DNA from: CAKZQX01 sp034435975
Lineage (GTDB): Bacteria; Chloroflexota; Chloroflexia; Chloroflexales; Chloroflexaceae
Assembly: GCA_034435975.1 (NCBI GenBank)
Contig: DAOTWD010000088.1
Span: forward strand, 1-10,542
Length of the DNA stretch: 10,542 nt
Direction of reading: 5' to 3'
Below, piece by piece: positions 1 to 6,841 of this stretch. Both the position numbers and the translations under genes were made by a program. Under the pieces are notes generated by a model. The model saw only the letters and a program-made list of their open reading frames with translations, was not told where the DNA came from and did not search any database. How positions within the stretch are numbered: the first letter of the stretch is position 1; every line of letters starts with the position of its first letter.

Positions 1-517
1 GCGATGAACGCAATCGGAGACTCACTCGATACTGCTGTGACGTTTGTCCTCGTTCCGATGGGGGAGTGGGGAAATTCGGGCCCCCGCAACCCCGGCAGGC
101 GAACGTTCCTCAGAACGGGTACCGCTGATCAATCGAAAGAACCTTTATTAGGAGTGACACGGTGTACACCCATAGCGGCGCATGATCCAGTCAACCTCGA
201 TCATTTGCCGATGATGGCACGGCCTACTCGTGGATTCGCGGCGCTATGCGTGGATGGCTGACCTGCTATGTCGGAGCATTCATCCTCCACCGTGTAACTC
301 TTATATAATATGACACGAGTTACGTGGTGGCATACAGACACCCACCCTATCATCCGCAGAGTCACGGCATCTTCGTGTATTAAGGCCTTCCTTCGTGGTC
401 ATATTCGTTTCGCATGCGTTGACCGGGAGAAGAGATCAAGCGCCGAAAAACGTGATCCACCGCGTAACCCCTGTTACCTGACAGGTAAGATACAGCTGAG
501 TTTTCCATACAATATCA
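1..517. other. Gene-poor stretch with scattered inverted repeats
   Basis: No convincing gene is visible here on either strand. A plus-strand frame is open from the window edge to 261, but its translation has no recognisable domain and no clear ribosome binding site, so a tail of an upstream gene can be neither shown nor excluded. The stretch contains a 10-base perfect palindrome (ggtgtacacc, 161-170), a 14-bp imperfect inverted repeat around an AT-rich loop (287-330), and a 7-1-7 palindrome (ttacctg-a-caggtaa, 474-488). The last lies about 30 bases beyond the stop of the minus-strand gene ending at 518. No tRNA or rRNA was recognised. Confidence 0.5.
287..330. repeat. Inverted repeat enclosing a TATAAT box
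   Basis: The arms at 287-300 (ccaccgtgtaactc) and 317-330 (gagttacgtggtgg) match at 12 of 14 positions as DNA. As RNA they form 14 pairs including two G-U pairs. The 16-base loop (301-316) is AT-rich and holds a perfect TATAAT at 304-309. No good -35 box lies 16-18 bases upstream. It could be an operator around a promoter, a transcript hairpin, or chance. No gene follows directly. Confidence 0.4.
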
Positions 518-721
518 TTAGACCATCCGCCGCACGAGGAGCGCCAGGACTGCCAGTATCAGAAGCAAACTCCAGGCAAGATTACCCGTCTGCAAGATGA
601 AGATCCAGGTTATCGCAGCGATCAAAATAGCAACGCCGAAACACCCCCGGCGTACCCGTGCCTCCGGCGTATCCTTTGGCGACTCGAATGGAGACGACGG
701 CGGCTGGTCTGGGGTACTCAT
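518..721 (-). CDS. Small two-helix membrane protein, unknown function
   Basis: This 67-residue protein is not recognised as a named family. It begins with a Pro/Ser-rich hydrophilic tail (residues 1-20), then a basic patch (RVRR, 22-25), and two hydrophobic segments at about 27-44 and 47-63 joined by a very short turn (TGN). It ends in RRMV. Positive charges before the first and after the second helix suggest that both ends face the cytoplasm. The start at 721 is supported by a good Shine-Dalgarno sequence read on the minus strand (GAGGTG, about 5 bases before the ATG). Hydrophobic pattern plus ribosome binding site are the reasons to call it real. It stands alone between two gene-poor stretches, so context gives no clue to its role. 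Confidence 0.6.
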   Translation of the reverse strand: MSTPDQPPSSPFESPKDTPEARVRRGCFGVAILIAAITWIFILQTGNLAWSLLLILAVLALLVRRMV

Positions 722-1410
722 ATCTCACCTCTTTCATTGTCATTGACATGTGGTACGCGGTCGTCCATAACCAGATGGTTTTCGCCTTCGGCAGAGCGTT
801 ACCTTCCAGCATTAGAACGTTCTAGCGCTTCCAACGCTGGAAGGCCACCGCAAGCGAAAAGACGAACTGACCATACCGCCGCATACCGCGTGTCATTTAG
901 AATTATCAGCACAAAAGAACTAACAAACACTGCGTTACAGCCTTTCTCCATGAGTCGTGCAGCAACGCAGTCCCAACTGATGAACCCTGTACGCAATGCC
1001 TGGATTATGACAAGCGGGACACCTCACAGAGGACAAAGGTACTATTGTTGTACAAGCTGGTATTAGCTACCGTATAGGTATAACATAAACGAACACAAGC
1101 AATTACCTCGTTGCTGATCTCCTGGTCGGTATTAGCGAAAAATGCCGAGACGCAAAAATCATCAGCATCGCTTTAAACAGGCCATAACGTCCATTCGATC
1201 TTCCTTCACCAGCACACATCATACCATGGCTTGCCCTATCGCTGGCATGCATGGTACCCTGACATTATGGAACGCGGAGAGCACCGTATATGTCCAGAAC
1301 AACAAAATAACACGAGTTGCTATAGATGGCTACTATTATGGCTAGTATTCAGTGTTTTTGACAAAATGAGGTGCCTGGTGTGGGCGAAAAAGAATCTGGA
1401 AAGACAATGT
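722..1410. other. Gene-poor stretch upstream of the diguanylate cyclase
   Basis: No supported gene lies here. Short open frames on both strands lack recognisable domains and good ribosome binding sites. The left end should carry the promoter of the minus-strand small membrane gene, and the right end that of the cyclase gene. I could not pick a convincing -35/-10 pair for either. Visible structure is limited to a nested inverted repeat at 802-844 and a 12-base tandem duplication at 1326-1349 (11 of 12 identical), close to the cyclase start. Confidence 0.5.
802..844. repeat. Nested inverted repeat (9-bp arms around a palindrome)
   Basis: The arms ccttccagc (802-810) and gctggaagg (836-844) are perfectly complementary. 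Between them sits the perfect palindrome agaacgttct (814-823) and a second small stem (agcg 824-827 with cgct 835-838) that competes with the outer arm. It lies about 80 bases upstream of the minus-strand small gene, so it may be an operator or a remnant of an intergenic repeat. Confidence 0.4.
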
Positions 1411-3687
1411 ATGATGAACAATCATGATACAGTGATTGCCCCAGATGTGTCTCTGGCACGATTACAGGCAGAAAATAGATTCCTGCAACAGCGTGTGTCT
1501 GATTTAGAACACCGTGCATCCTATCTCCATACGTTATGTTCAAAGTTATCCGATATCATGCTGGTCGTTGACATGGAAGGGCATTATGTGGAAATCTTTG
1601 CCACCCATCCAATCCTGCCGGCTCAACTCAACCAACCGTTGAACCAGAAGACGCTCCACGATACATTTCCTGCACCCCAGGCCGATATGTTGCTGCTGAA
1701 GATTCGCGAGGCACTTGCCATTCGGCAGGTTATACCTATTGACTATCATCTGGCTACGGCAACTGGGACGCACTGGTTTATGGGGTTCATCCACCCGCTC
1801 AACCCCCAGCACGTATGCTGCATCTTACACGACTTTACGGAGCGCAAACAGATTGAAACCGAGTTAGAGCAGTCATTGGCATGCCAGAAGGCGACCATTG
1901 AGTCAACTGCTGATGGCGTGCTGGTGGTGGCTCAGGATGGCAGCATTGTCACCTTCAATCACCGTTTCGTAGAATTGTGGCGATTACCAGATGACTGGCA
2001 AACGCGTTTTATGCACCAGGAACGGTTTACCCTGCTCGAATCACAGGTGAAAGACAAAGACGGCTTTATTCGGCGTGTGGCCGAGTTGTGTGATCTGATT
2101 GAGATGGAGGGCTATGATCTGATCGAACTACAGGACGGTCGCATCCTTGAAGGGTATACCACTCCCTATCGGGTACGGAACACAATTGCGGGCCGGGTGT
2201 GGAGCTTTCGGGATGTAACCGAGCGCAGGCGGGCTGAAGTAGCATTGCAGACCAGCCAGGCACAGTTACAGGCCATTTTTGACAATGCTGCGGTCGGGGT
2301 CGTGCTGCTCGATATGCTGGGACGCTATATCCAGTTCAACGAGCGTTGGGCGGATATGATCTGTGTCATCCCTGAAGAATTATCTCAGACAACATACCTG
2401 GATGTGACCCATCCCGAGCATCGAGAACAGAGTTGGAACGCAATGCAGGCGCTTGTCCAGGGTAAACTGGTGGTCTACCGGATGGAACAACGTTACGTTC
2501 GCAGTGACGGCAGCACCTTCTGGGGCGATCTGTCGCTCACGTCCATCCGTAACGATCAGGGTATACCCACAGCCTTGATCGCGATTATCACCGATATTAC
2601 AGAGCGTAAACGGGCCGAAGCCGAGTTACAACGAGCCAATATCAAACTGGCACACTGGCTGAATGAGTTAAAGCATCATAACCGAGACCTGACCTTGTTG
2701 AATGAGTTTAGTGAGGCGCTCCAGGCCTGTACGACCGCGTTCGAGGTGTATCAACTGGTGGCGCGGATTGGTCAGCGACTGTTTGGGGAGCATACGGGCA
2801 CGCTGTATATACGCAATCCTGACAGTGGTGTATTTGAAGTTGTTGCCAGTTGGGGGCGCTCGGATAGCGGTACCGCTCCCCTGGATCCCGAGTTATGCCA
2901 GATCTTTGATCCTCATCGGCACCAGCGTACCAATAATGTCTATGTGTGTCAGGATTGTCAGCATATCGCCGGAGTGCCGTCGTATCCATGCCTGTGTATT
3001 CACCTGATTGCCGACCAGCAAAAAATGGGGGTGTTACGCCTGAGTAGTGCACAGATTCGGTTGCCCCAGATCCAGAAACGTTTGGAGCGGTTAGGACTGA
3101 TGCTGGTCGAGCAGTTGACCCTCGCGCTGGCAAATCTACAGCTACGCCAGCAGCTACGCGAGCAATCTATCCGCGACCCGCTAACGGGCCTGTTTAACCG
3201 GCGCTATATGGAAGAGACAGTAAAGCGTGAGTTGCAACGCGCTATCCGCTATCAGCATCCGGTTGGCGTGGTGATGCTCGATATTGATCATTTCAAGACG
3301 TTCAACGATACCTGGGGCCACGATGGTGGCGATGCTGTCCTACAGGCCGTGGGACTCTTTTTGCAAGAGCATATTCGTGGGAGCGATGTGGCCTGTCGTT
3401 ATGGTGGTGAAGAATTTATTCTTATTCTGCCCGATGCTCCACTGGAGGATACCTACCATCGTGCCCACGAACTCCGCACTGGTATCAAAGATCTGCAGAT
3501 TCAGCATAACGACCGGCAGTTGCCGACCATAACGATCTCGATCGGTGTGGCAAGCTTTCCGATGCATGGTCTGACTATTGAGGAAGTCATTAAGGTAGCT
3601 GATACCGCTCTCTATCAGGCCAAAACCCGCGGCCGTGATCAAGTGGTGCTGGCCCAACAGGGTCAACCTGACGATACGGACGCCTGA
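1411..3687 (+). CDS. Diguanylate cyclase with three PAS-type regions and a GAF domain
   Basis: Predicted cytosolic sensor enzyme that condenses two GTP into cyclic di-GMP. Numbering from the chosen start (758 residues): a short coiled coil (about 14-36); a degenerate PAS region ending in DFTERKQ (about 44-147); a second PAS (about 160-272, ending DVTERRR); a third PAS with PAC tail (about 283-402, ending DITERKR); a linker helix; a GAF-like domain (about 427-575); and a C-terminal GGDEF domain (about 587-748). The active-site motif is GGEEF (665-669), a catalytically competent variant. DIDHFKTFND (624-633) is the usual metal/substrate region. An RxxD inhibitory site (RGSD, 656-659) lies exactly five residues upstream of GGEEF, so product feedback is expected. 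There is no EAL or HD-GYP domain and no membrane segment. The frame stays open upstream to 1231, but ATG 1411 has a good ribosome site (ggaaag, 7 bases away), unlike ATG 1366. The signal sensed is unknown. Confidence 0.93.
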   Translation: MMNNHDTVIAPDVSLARLQAENRFLQQRVSDLEHRASYLHTLCSKLSDIMLVVDMEGHYVEIFATHPILPAQLNQPLNQKTLHDTFPAPQADMLLLKIREALAIRQVIPIDYHLATATGTHWFMGFIHPLNPQHVCCILHDFTERKQIETELEQSLACQKATIESTADGVLVVAQDGSIVTFNHRFVELWRLPDDWQTRFMHQERFTLLESQVKDKDGFIRRVAELCDLIEMEGYDLIELQDGRILEGYTTPYRVRNTIAGRVWSFRDVTERRRAEVALQTSQAQLQAIFDNAAVGVVLLDMLGRYIQFNERWADMICVIPEELSQTTYLDVTHPEHREQSWNAMQALVQGKLVVYRMEQRYVRSDGSTFWGDLSLTSIRNDQGIPTALIAIITDITERKRAEAELQRANIKLAHWLNELKHHNRDLTLLNEFSEALQACTTAFEVYQLVARIGQRLFGEHTGTLYIRNPDSGVFEVVASWGRSDSGTAPLDPELCQIFDPHRHQRTNNVYVCQDCQHIAGVPSYPCLCIHLIADQQKMGVLRLSSAQIRLPQIQKRLERLGLMLVEQLTLALANLQLRQQLREQSIRDPLTGLFNRRYMEETVKRELQRAIRYQHPVGVVMLDIDHFKTFNDTWGHDGGDAVLQAVGLFLQEHIRGSDVACRYGGEEFILILPDAPLEDTYHRAHELRTGIKDLQIQHNDRQLPTITISIGVASFPMHGLTIEEVIKVADTALYQAKTRGRDQVVLAQQGQPDDTDA

Positions 3688-3760
3688 CAGTACACACTCA
3701 ACCGCACCACCAGCGGGCGTGAAGCCGCACCACAATGATGTTGAATTGTGATAATTTCAC

Positions 3761-3788
3761 TTGACTTTCTTGCCTGTGGCATTATACT
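3761..3788 (+). promoter_or_regulatory. Sigma-70-type promoter of the ars operon
   Basis: TTGACT (3761-3766) and TATACT (3783-3788) are separated by 16 bases, a good match to a housekeeping promoter. Transcription should start near 3795. Just upstream of the -35 box is an AT-rich stretch with gtga (3748-3751) and tcac (3757-3760) half-sites five bases apart, of unknown meaning. Confidence 0.7.
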
Positions 3789-3807
3789 TCAATCATGGTT
3801 GAAGTAT
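3784..3807 (+). promoter_or_regulatory. ArsR operator overlapping the -10 box
   Basis: A perfect 9-bp inverted repeat, atacttcaa (3784-3792) and ttgaagtat (3799-3807), is separated by six bases. TTCAA-N6-TTGAA cores are the usual form of ArsR/SmtB-family operators. It overlaps the -10 hexamer and the predicted transcription start, the classic position for ArsR autorepression, and lies directly upstream of arsR. Confidence 0.8.
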
Positions 3808-3824
3808 CTCAGGGAAGAGAAGAT

Positions 3825-4202
3825 ATGCAAACGAAATTCGATCAGTTGCAGACACTGGCGGCCTGGCTGAAAGTGCTGGCCGAGCCACGCCGTCTGCAAA
3901 TCTTCGACCTGCTGATGCAGGGCGTGCAGTGTAACTGTGAACTGGGGGAGCAGTTGCAGTTGGCCCCGAACCTGATTTCGCATCACTTAAGCGTGTTACG
4001 TCAGGCGGGACTGGTGGATATGGAACGGGATCAGGTTGATGGACGATGGGTGTACTATTCGGTCAACCAGGCGGCATTGCAGGCATTAAACGCCACGTTT
4101 GGCGCTTTCTTTGATCCGTCGCGTATGCAGCAGCGGCAACCGGCATGTGGGCCGCAGAGAACACGGCTTACGCTTGATATAATCGAGGAGGTTTTTGAAT
4201 GA
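3825..4202 (+). CDS. arsR: ArsR-family arsenite-responsive repressor
   Basis: A winged-helix transcriptional repressor of the ArsR/SmtB family, 125 residues from this start. Residues 11-80 form the DNA-binding domain: LAEPRRLQIFDLL (helix 2), a metal-site helix carrying C36-N-C38, the recognition helix LISHHLSVLRQAGLV (50-64), and a wing with DGRWVYYSV (72-80). The Cys-x-Cys corresponds to Cys32/Cys34 of the plasmid R773 ArsR arsenite site; the third cysteine of that site (Cys37) is Gly41 here, a known-tolerated difference because the first two suffice for response. An in-frame ATG at 3795 would add ten residues, but it lies inside the operator spacer, at about the predicted transcription start. 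ATG 3825 follows an agggaag-type ribosome site and is preferred. The stop overlaps the start of the permease gene (ATGA), indicating translational coupling. Confidence 0.93.
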   Translation: MQTKFDQLQTLAAWLKVLAEPRRLQIFDLLMQGVQCNCELGEQLQLAPNLISHHLSVLRQAGLVDMERDQVDGRWVYYSVNQAALQALNATFGAFFDPSRMQQRQPACGPQRTRLTLDIIEEVFE

Positions 4203-5311
4203 ACACGGCCAGAGCAGACACGATGAAACCGCGTAAAGCATATAATCTCAGCTTCTTTCAGCGCTATCTCACGCTGTGGGTCGGATTATGTATTGTGGTC
4301 GGCATTGCGTTGGGGTCATTGTTCCCAGCGAGTGCCAGGTGGTTAAACTCCATGGCGATCGCCCAGGTGAACATTCCTGTCGCCATCTTGTTGTTTGCGA
4401 TGATGTATCCGATTATGGTACAGATCGATTTTGGCGAGGTGGTCAATGTCGCCAAGGCACCGCGCTCTGTCATTTTGACGTTAGTGATCAACTGGGCAAT
4501 CAAGCCCTTTACCATGGTGTTCTTTGCCTGGTTGTTCTTCCGGGTTGTCTGGGCACCCTATGTCGATCCAACGATGGCGAGCGAATATATGGCGGGAATG
4601 ATCCTGCTAGGCATTGCGCCCTGCACCGCCATGGTGCTAGTCTGGAGCTATCTGGCGCGGACGCGGATGGGTTTGACGCTGATGATGGTGGCGATCAACT
4701 CGCTGGCCATGTTACTACTCTACGCACCCTTGGGGAACTTCCTGCTGGGCGTATCTGATATGGCTGTGCCGTTCCTGACGATTTTTCTGAGCGTGATGCT
4801 CTATGTTGGCGTATCTCTCGTAGTGGGGTATATTAGCCGCACGCAATTGATCAAACGCAAGGGCATTGAGTGGTACGAGGGCGTGTTCCTTAGACATATG
4901 GGAACCATTTCGATGGTAGCACTGTTGCTGACACTGATCTTTCTGTTTATGCTCCAGGGAGGCGTTATCCTCACTTCCCCGCTAATCGTGGGCATGATTG
5001 CTGTGCCGCTGATCATCCAGACGCTGGCGATTTTCGGCATTGGCTATGGTGCAGCGAAAGCGCTGGGTCTGTCGTATGAAGAAGCTGCACCAGCGGCGAT
5101 GATCGGGGCCAGCAACCATTTCGAGGTAGCCATCGCCACGGCGGTGATGCTGTTTGGCCTGACATCAGGAGCAGCACTCTCAACCGTCGTGGGTGTGTTG
5201 ATCGAGGTGCCAGTTATGTTGCTGCTGGTGAAGATCTGTATCAGTACGCAGCACTGGTTCCCGCACAAAGGCACACCGTCTCGCCTGTCAGCCACAGAAG
5301 CGGTTGGCTAG
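4199..5311 (+). CDS. acr3: Acr3-family arsenite efflux permease
   Basis: A 370-residue integral membrane protein of the Acr3 family (BASS superfamily), which exports arsenite, and sometimes antimonite, from the cytoplasm using the proton motive force. About ten hydrophobic segments run from residue 24 to 348. Hallmarks include GIAPCTAMVLVWSYLA (138-153) with C142, the cysteine that is essential in characterised Acr3 proteins; GASNHFEVAIATA (303-315); and GVLIEVPVML (332-341) with the conserved glutamate E336. Length fits the family. A strong Shine-Dalgarno sequence (gaggagg, 4185-4191) lies seven bases upstream, inside the end of arsR, and the genes overlap by four bases. Control is therefore through the upstream ArsR operator. 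No arsenate reductase gene (arsC) or ArsA follows in this window, so the operon as seen handles arsenite only; a reductase could be elsewhere. Confidence 0.95.
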   Translation: MNTARADTMKPRKAYNLSFFQRYLTLWVGLCIVVGIALGSLFPASARWLNSMAIAQVNIPVAILLFAMMYPIMVQIDFGEVVNVAKAPRSVILTLVINWAIKPFTMVFFAWLFFRVVWAPYVDPTMASEYMAGMILLGIAPCTAMVLVWSYLARTRMGLTLMMVAINSLAMLLLYAPLGNFLLGVSDMAVPFLTIFLSVMLYVGVSLVVGYISRTQLIKRKGIEWYEGVFLRHMGTISMVALLLTLIFLFMLQGGVILTSPLIVGMIAVPLIIQTLAIFGIGYGAAKALGLSYEEAAPAAMIGASNHFEVAIATAVMLFGLTSGAALSTVVGVLIEVPVMLLLVKICISTQHWFPHKGTPSRLSATEAVG

Positions 5312-6028
5312 TAGGGGGCGCAGCCGCGGGTGGCCACATCACATCTACGGCTAACCGTCTATCGCAGCCCCTACGGGGTCTGGCGAACGGGTGCAGAGCG
5401 TATGCCGCACGTCTCGCGCCATGCGGTCGACGGCTCTCCGAGTGGTGGGGTGCCACAGCCTAATCGCTGTCACGCGGCAGATGTGCCCTACGCTACTGGT
5501 GGCCTGCCACACGCCTCGTCCCCGCACGCCGTGTGCATATGCGCGTGCCGGTGGTCTCAGTGGGCGTAGCCGTAGGGTGCCACGGCTATCCGTCTGCTGC
5601 GGCTGGGCTGCTACATATCTCCTGATAGCGTTCACGGTTGCTCCGCGAAACCAATAAACCTGTGGTAGAATCAACCTGGATCGCATGTACCATACGAATA
5701 CCACAACTCTGCGGTTTCTAGCCTACAGGCTGTTCAAGGATTGCACCCATCGCTCTGCATTGACACCAGTTCCTGGTCAGGCGTAAGATCGGGCTGGCCG
5801 GGTACGAACGCGGAGTATCAGTACCGGCCTGGCTCGCCTTAACCAGGGCAGAGCAGGCTTTGCAAACAGGCTGATCAACACCTGTCCAGATATCGGCCAG
5901 TATTCCGGTTGCTTGAAATGAGTACATCTTGTCCTGCTCGATTCAGTGTCACGACCAGCAGATACATATTGATCAACAAATACTATTGATGTGGTTTCAG
6001 TGTCCCTTGCTGTACAGGAGAACCACCT
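5312..6028. other. Long gap between acr3 and glpF
   Basis: No supported gene lies here. The left half (about 5312-5640) is GC-rich and full of short palindromes, for example tagccgt/acggcta (5567-5573 and 5582-5588), gcacgc/gcgtgc around 5523-5547, and an imperfect direct repeat of an acggcta-N-ccgtct motif near 5346 and 5582. Open frames on both strands are compositional artefacts with no recognisable domain. The right half (5700-6028) holds a large nested inverted-repeat structure (5741-5865), a 13-base direct repeat (acaggctg-t/a-tcaa at 5725-5737 and 5866-5878, 12 of 13 identical) and a 9-base direct repeat ttcagtgtc (5942-5950 and 5996-6004). The glpF promoter should lie here, but no clear -35/-10 pair was found. 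Confidence 0.5.
5741..5865 (+). promoter_or_regulatory. Candidate structured RNA in the glpF leader
   Basis: Nested complementary segments build a long imperfect hairpin. They are ttgca/tgcaa (5741-5745 with 5861-5865), gctctgc/gcagagc (5752-5758 with 5848-5854), cctggt/accagg (5772-5777 with 5842-5847), aggcg/cgcct (5779-5783 with 5835-5839), and ggcc-g-ggtac/gtaccggcc (5796-5805 with 5821-5829) capped by a 15-base loop. The ctggt segment can also pair locally with accag (5765-5769), and a second cctgg (5828-5832) can pair with ccagg (5843-5847), so alternative folds exist. It lies 164-288 bases before glpF. It matches no riboswitch class I know. A leader RNA, a small RNA or a decayed palindromic element are all possible; strand is assumed from glpF. 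Confidence 0.35.
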
Positions 6029-6763
6029 ATGTCCCCCTTACTGGGAGAGTTGCTGGGAACAATGATCTTGATCATGTTTGGTAACGGTGCAATGGCCGGG
6101 GTATTACTCAACAAATCAAAAGCTCAGAATAGCGGCTGGATCGTTCTTAGTGCCGGCTGGTCATTTGGGGTTATGTCCGGTGTATTTGTGGCCCAGGCCA
6201 CGGGTAGCCCTGATGCGCACATTAACCCCGCCGTTACGGTTGCGTCGCTCGTACGGGGTGAATTGAGCATAAGGGATGCAATAACATATATCGCTGGTCA
6301 GTTAATCGGCGCTTTTATCGGGGCTACACTGGTATGGCTCAACTATTTGCCCCACTGGGGTATAACCACTGCACAGGATGCCAAACTGGCGTGCTTCTGT
6401 ACTGGCCCAGCGATCCGCAACCCGCTTGCCAATATCATCAGTGAAATTATCGGGACATTTGCCCTGGTATTTGTTATTTTCTCGATCTCTGGTGCGTTTC
6501 AGTCTAGCTCCGATCAGAACCCGGCTACCAATCTCTATCCTTATCTCCTCGCTAACCTGGTCTGGGGCATTGGCCTGGCATTGGGTGGAAGCACTGGCTA
6601 TGCCATTAACCCGGTGCGTGATCTTGGCCCACGTATTGCGCATGCGGTCTTACCGATTGCAGGGAAGGGCGATTCAGATTGGGGGTACGCCTGGATTCCG
6701 GTGGTTGCACCATTGATGGGTAGTACCCTGGCAGCACTGCTGGCGCTGGCAATTGATTTATAG
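6029..6763 (+). CDS. glpF: Glycerol uptake facilitator (aquaglyceroporin, MIP family)
   Basis: A 244-residue channel of the major intrinsic protein family that passively admits glycerol across the inner membrane. Six hydrophobic segments and two half-helices are visible. The first pore motif is INPAVT (65-70). The second is NPVRDLGPR (194-202), in which the usual NPA is NPV. The Asp after Arg in the second motif is typical of glycerol rather than water channels. W44, Y191 and R197 correspond to Trp48, Phe200 and Arg206 of the E. coli GlpF selectivity filter, so a glycerol-type filter is inferred. A good ribosome site (aggag, 6016-6020) lies eight bases before the ATG. glpK and glpA downstream on the same strand support the glycerol role. 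Such channels also conduct arsenite in other bacteria, relevant because acr3 is the upstream neighbour. Confidence 0.93.
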   Translation: MSPLLGELLGTMILIMFGNGAMAGVLLNKSKAQNSGWIVLSAGWSFGVMSGVFVAQATGSPDAHINPAVTVASLVRGELSIRDAITYIAGQLIGAFIGATLVWLNYLPHWGITTAQDAKLACFCTGPAIRNPLANIISEIIGTFALVFVIFSISGAFQSSSDQNPATNLYPYLLANLVWGIGLALGGSTGYAINPVRDLGPRIAHAVLPIAGKGDSDWGYAWIPVVAPLMGSTLAALLALAIDL

Positions 6764-6827
6764 CGTGCTATGGCTGTTACACTCCAGGGTCGAACGATAT
6801 TCCTCAACTTCATAGGCAAGAGGTACT

Positions 6828-6840
6828 TCACGACTCGTGA
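6828..6840. promoter_or_regulatory. Perfect palindrome in the glpF-glpK gap
   Basis: tcacga-c-tcgtga is a 13-base palindrome with 6-bp arms, immediately before the hairpins upstream of glpK. The shape suits a dimeric regulator site, but no matching regulator gene is in the window and no promoter elements were identified around it. Chance is possible. Confidence 0.3.
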
Positions 6841-6841
6841 C

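Noticed and set aside
78..90. Possible cobalamin riboswitch core (gggcccccgcaac)
   Set aside because: Only this short segment resembles the conserved CCCGC-AAC region. The downstream B12-box and the upstream GGGAA/receptor elements are not recognisable, and no B12-related gene follows.
310..600. 96-codon plus-strand frame in the left gene-poor stretch
   Set aside because: No domain, no ribosome site, and it overlaps the better supported minus-strand membrane gene.
1231..1410. N-terminal extension of the cyclase frame up to ATG 1231
   Set aside because: The added 60 residues resemble no domain, and neither ATG 1231 nor ATG 1366 has a clear ribosome site, whereas ATG 1411 does.
3795..3824. 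Upstream ATG for arsR
   Set aside because: It sits in the spacer of the operator at the predicted transcription start; ATG 3825 has a ribosome site and matches the usual ArsR N-terminus.
5351..5704. 117-codon minus-strand frame in the acr3-glpF gap
   Set aside because: Arg/Ala/Pro-rich translation without domain or ribosome site; overlapping frames on the other strand are equally open, as expected for a GC-rich palindromic tract.
5718..5927. 69-codon minus-strand frame with several Cys and Pro residues
   Set aside because: Coincides with the nested inverted-repeat structure, which explains the sequence better; no family was recognised.
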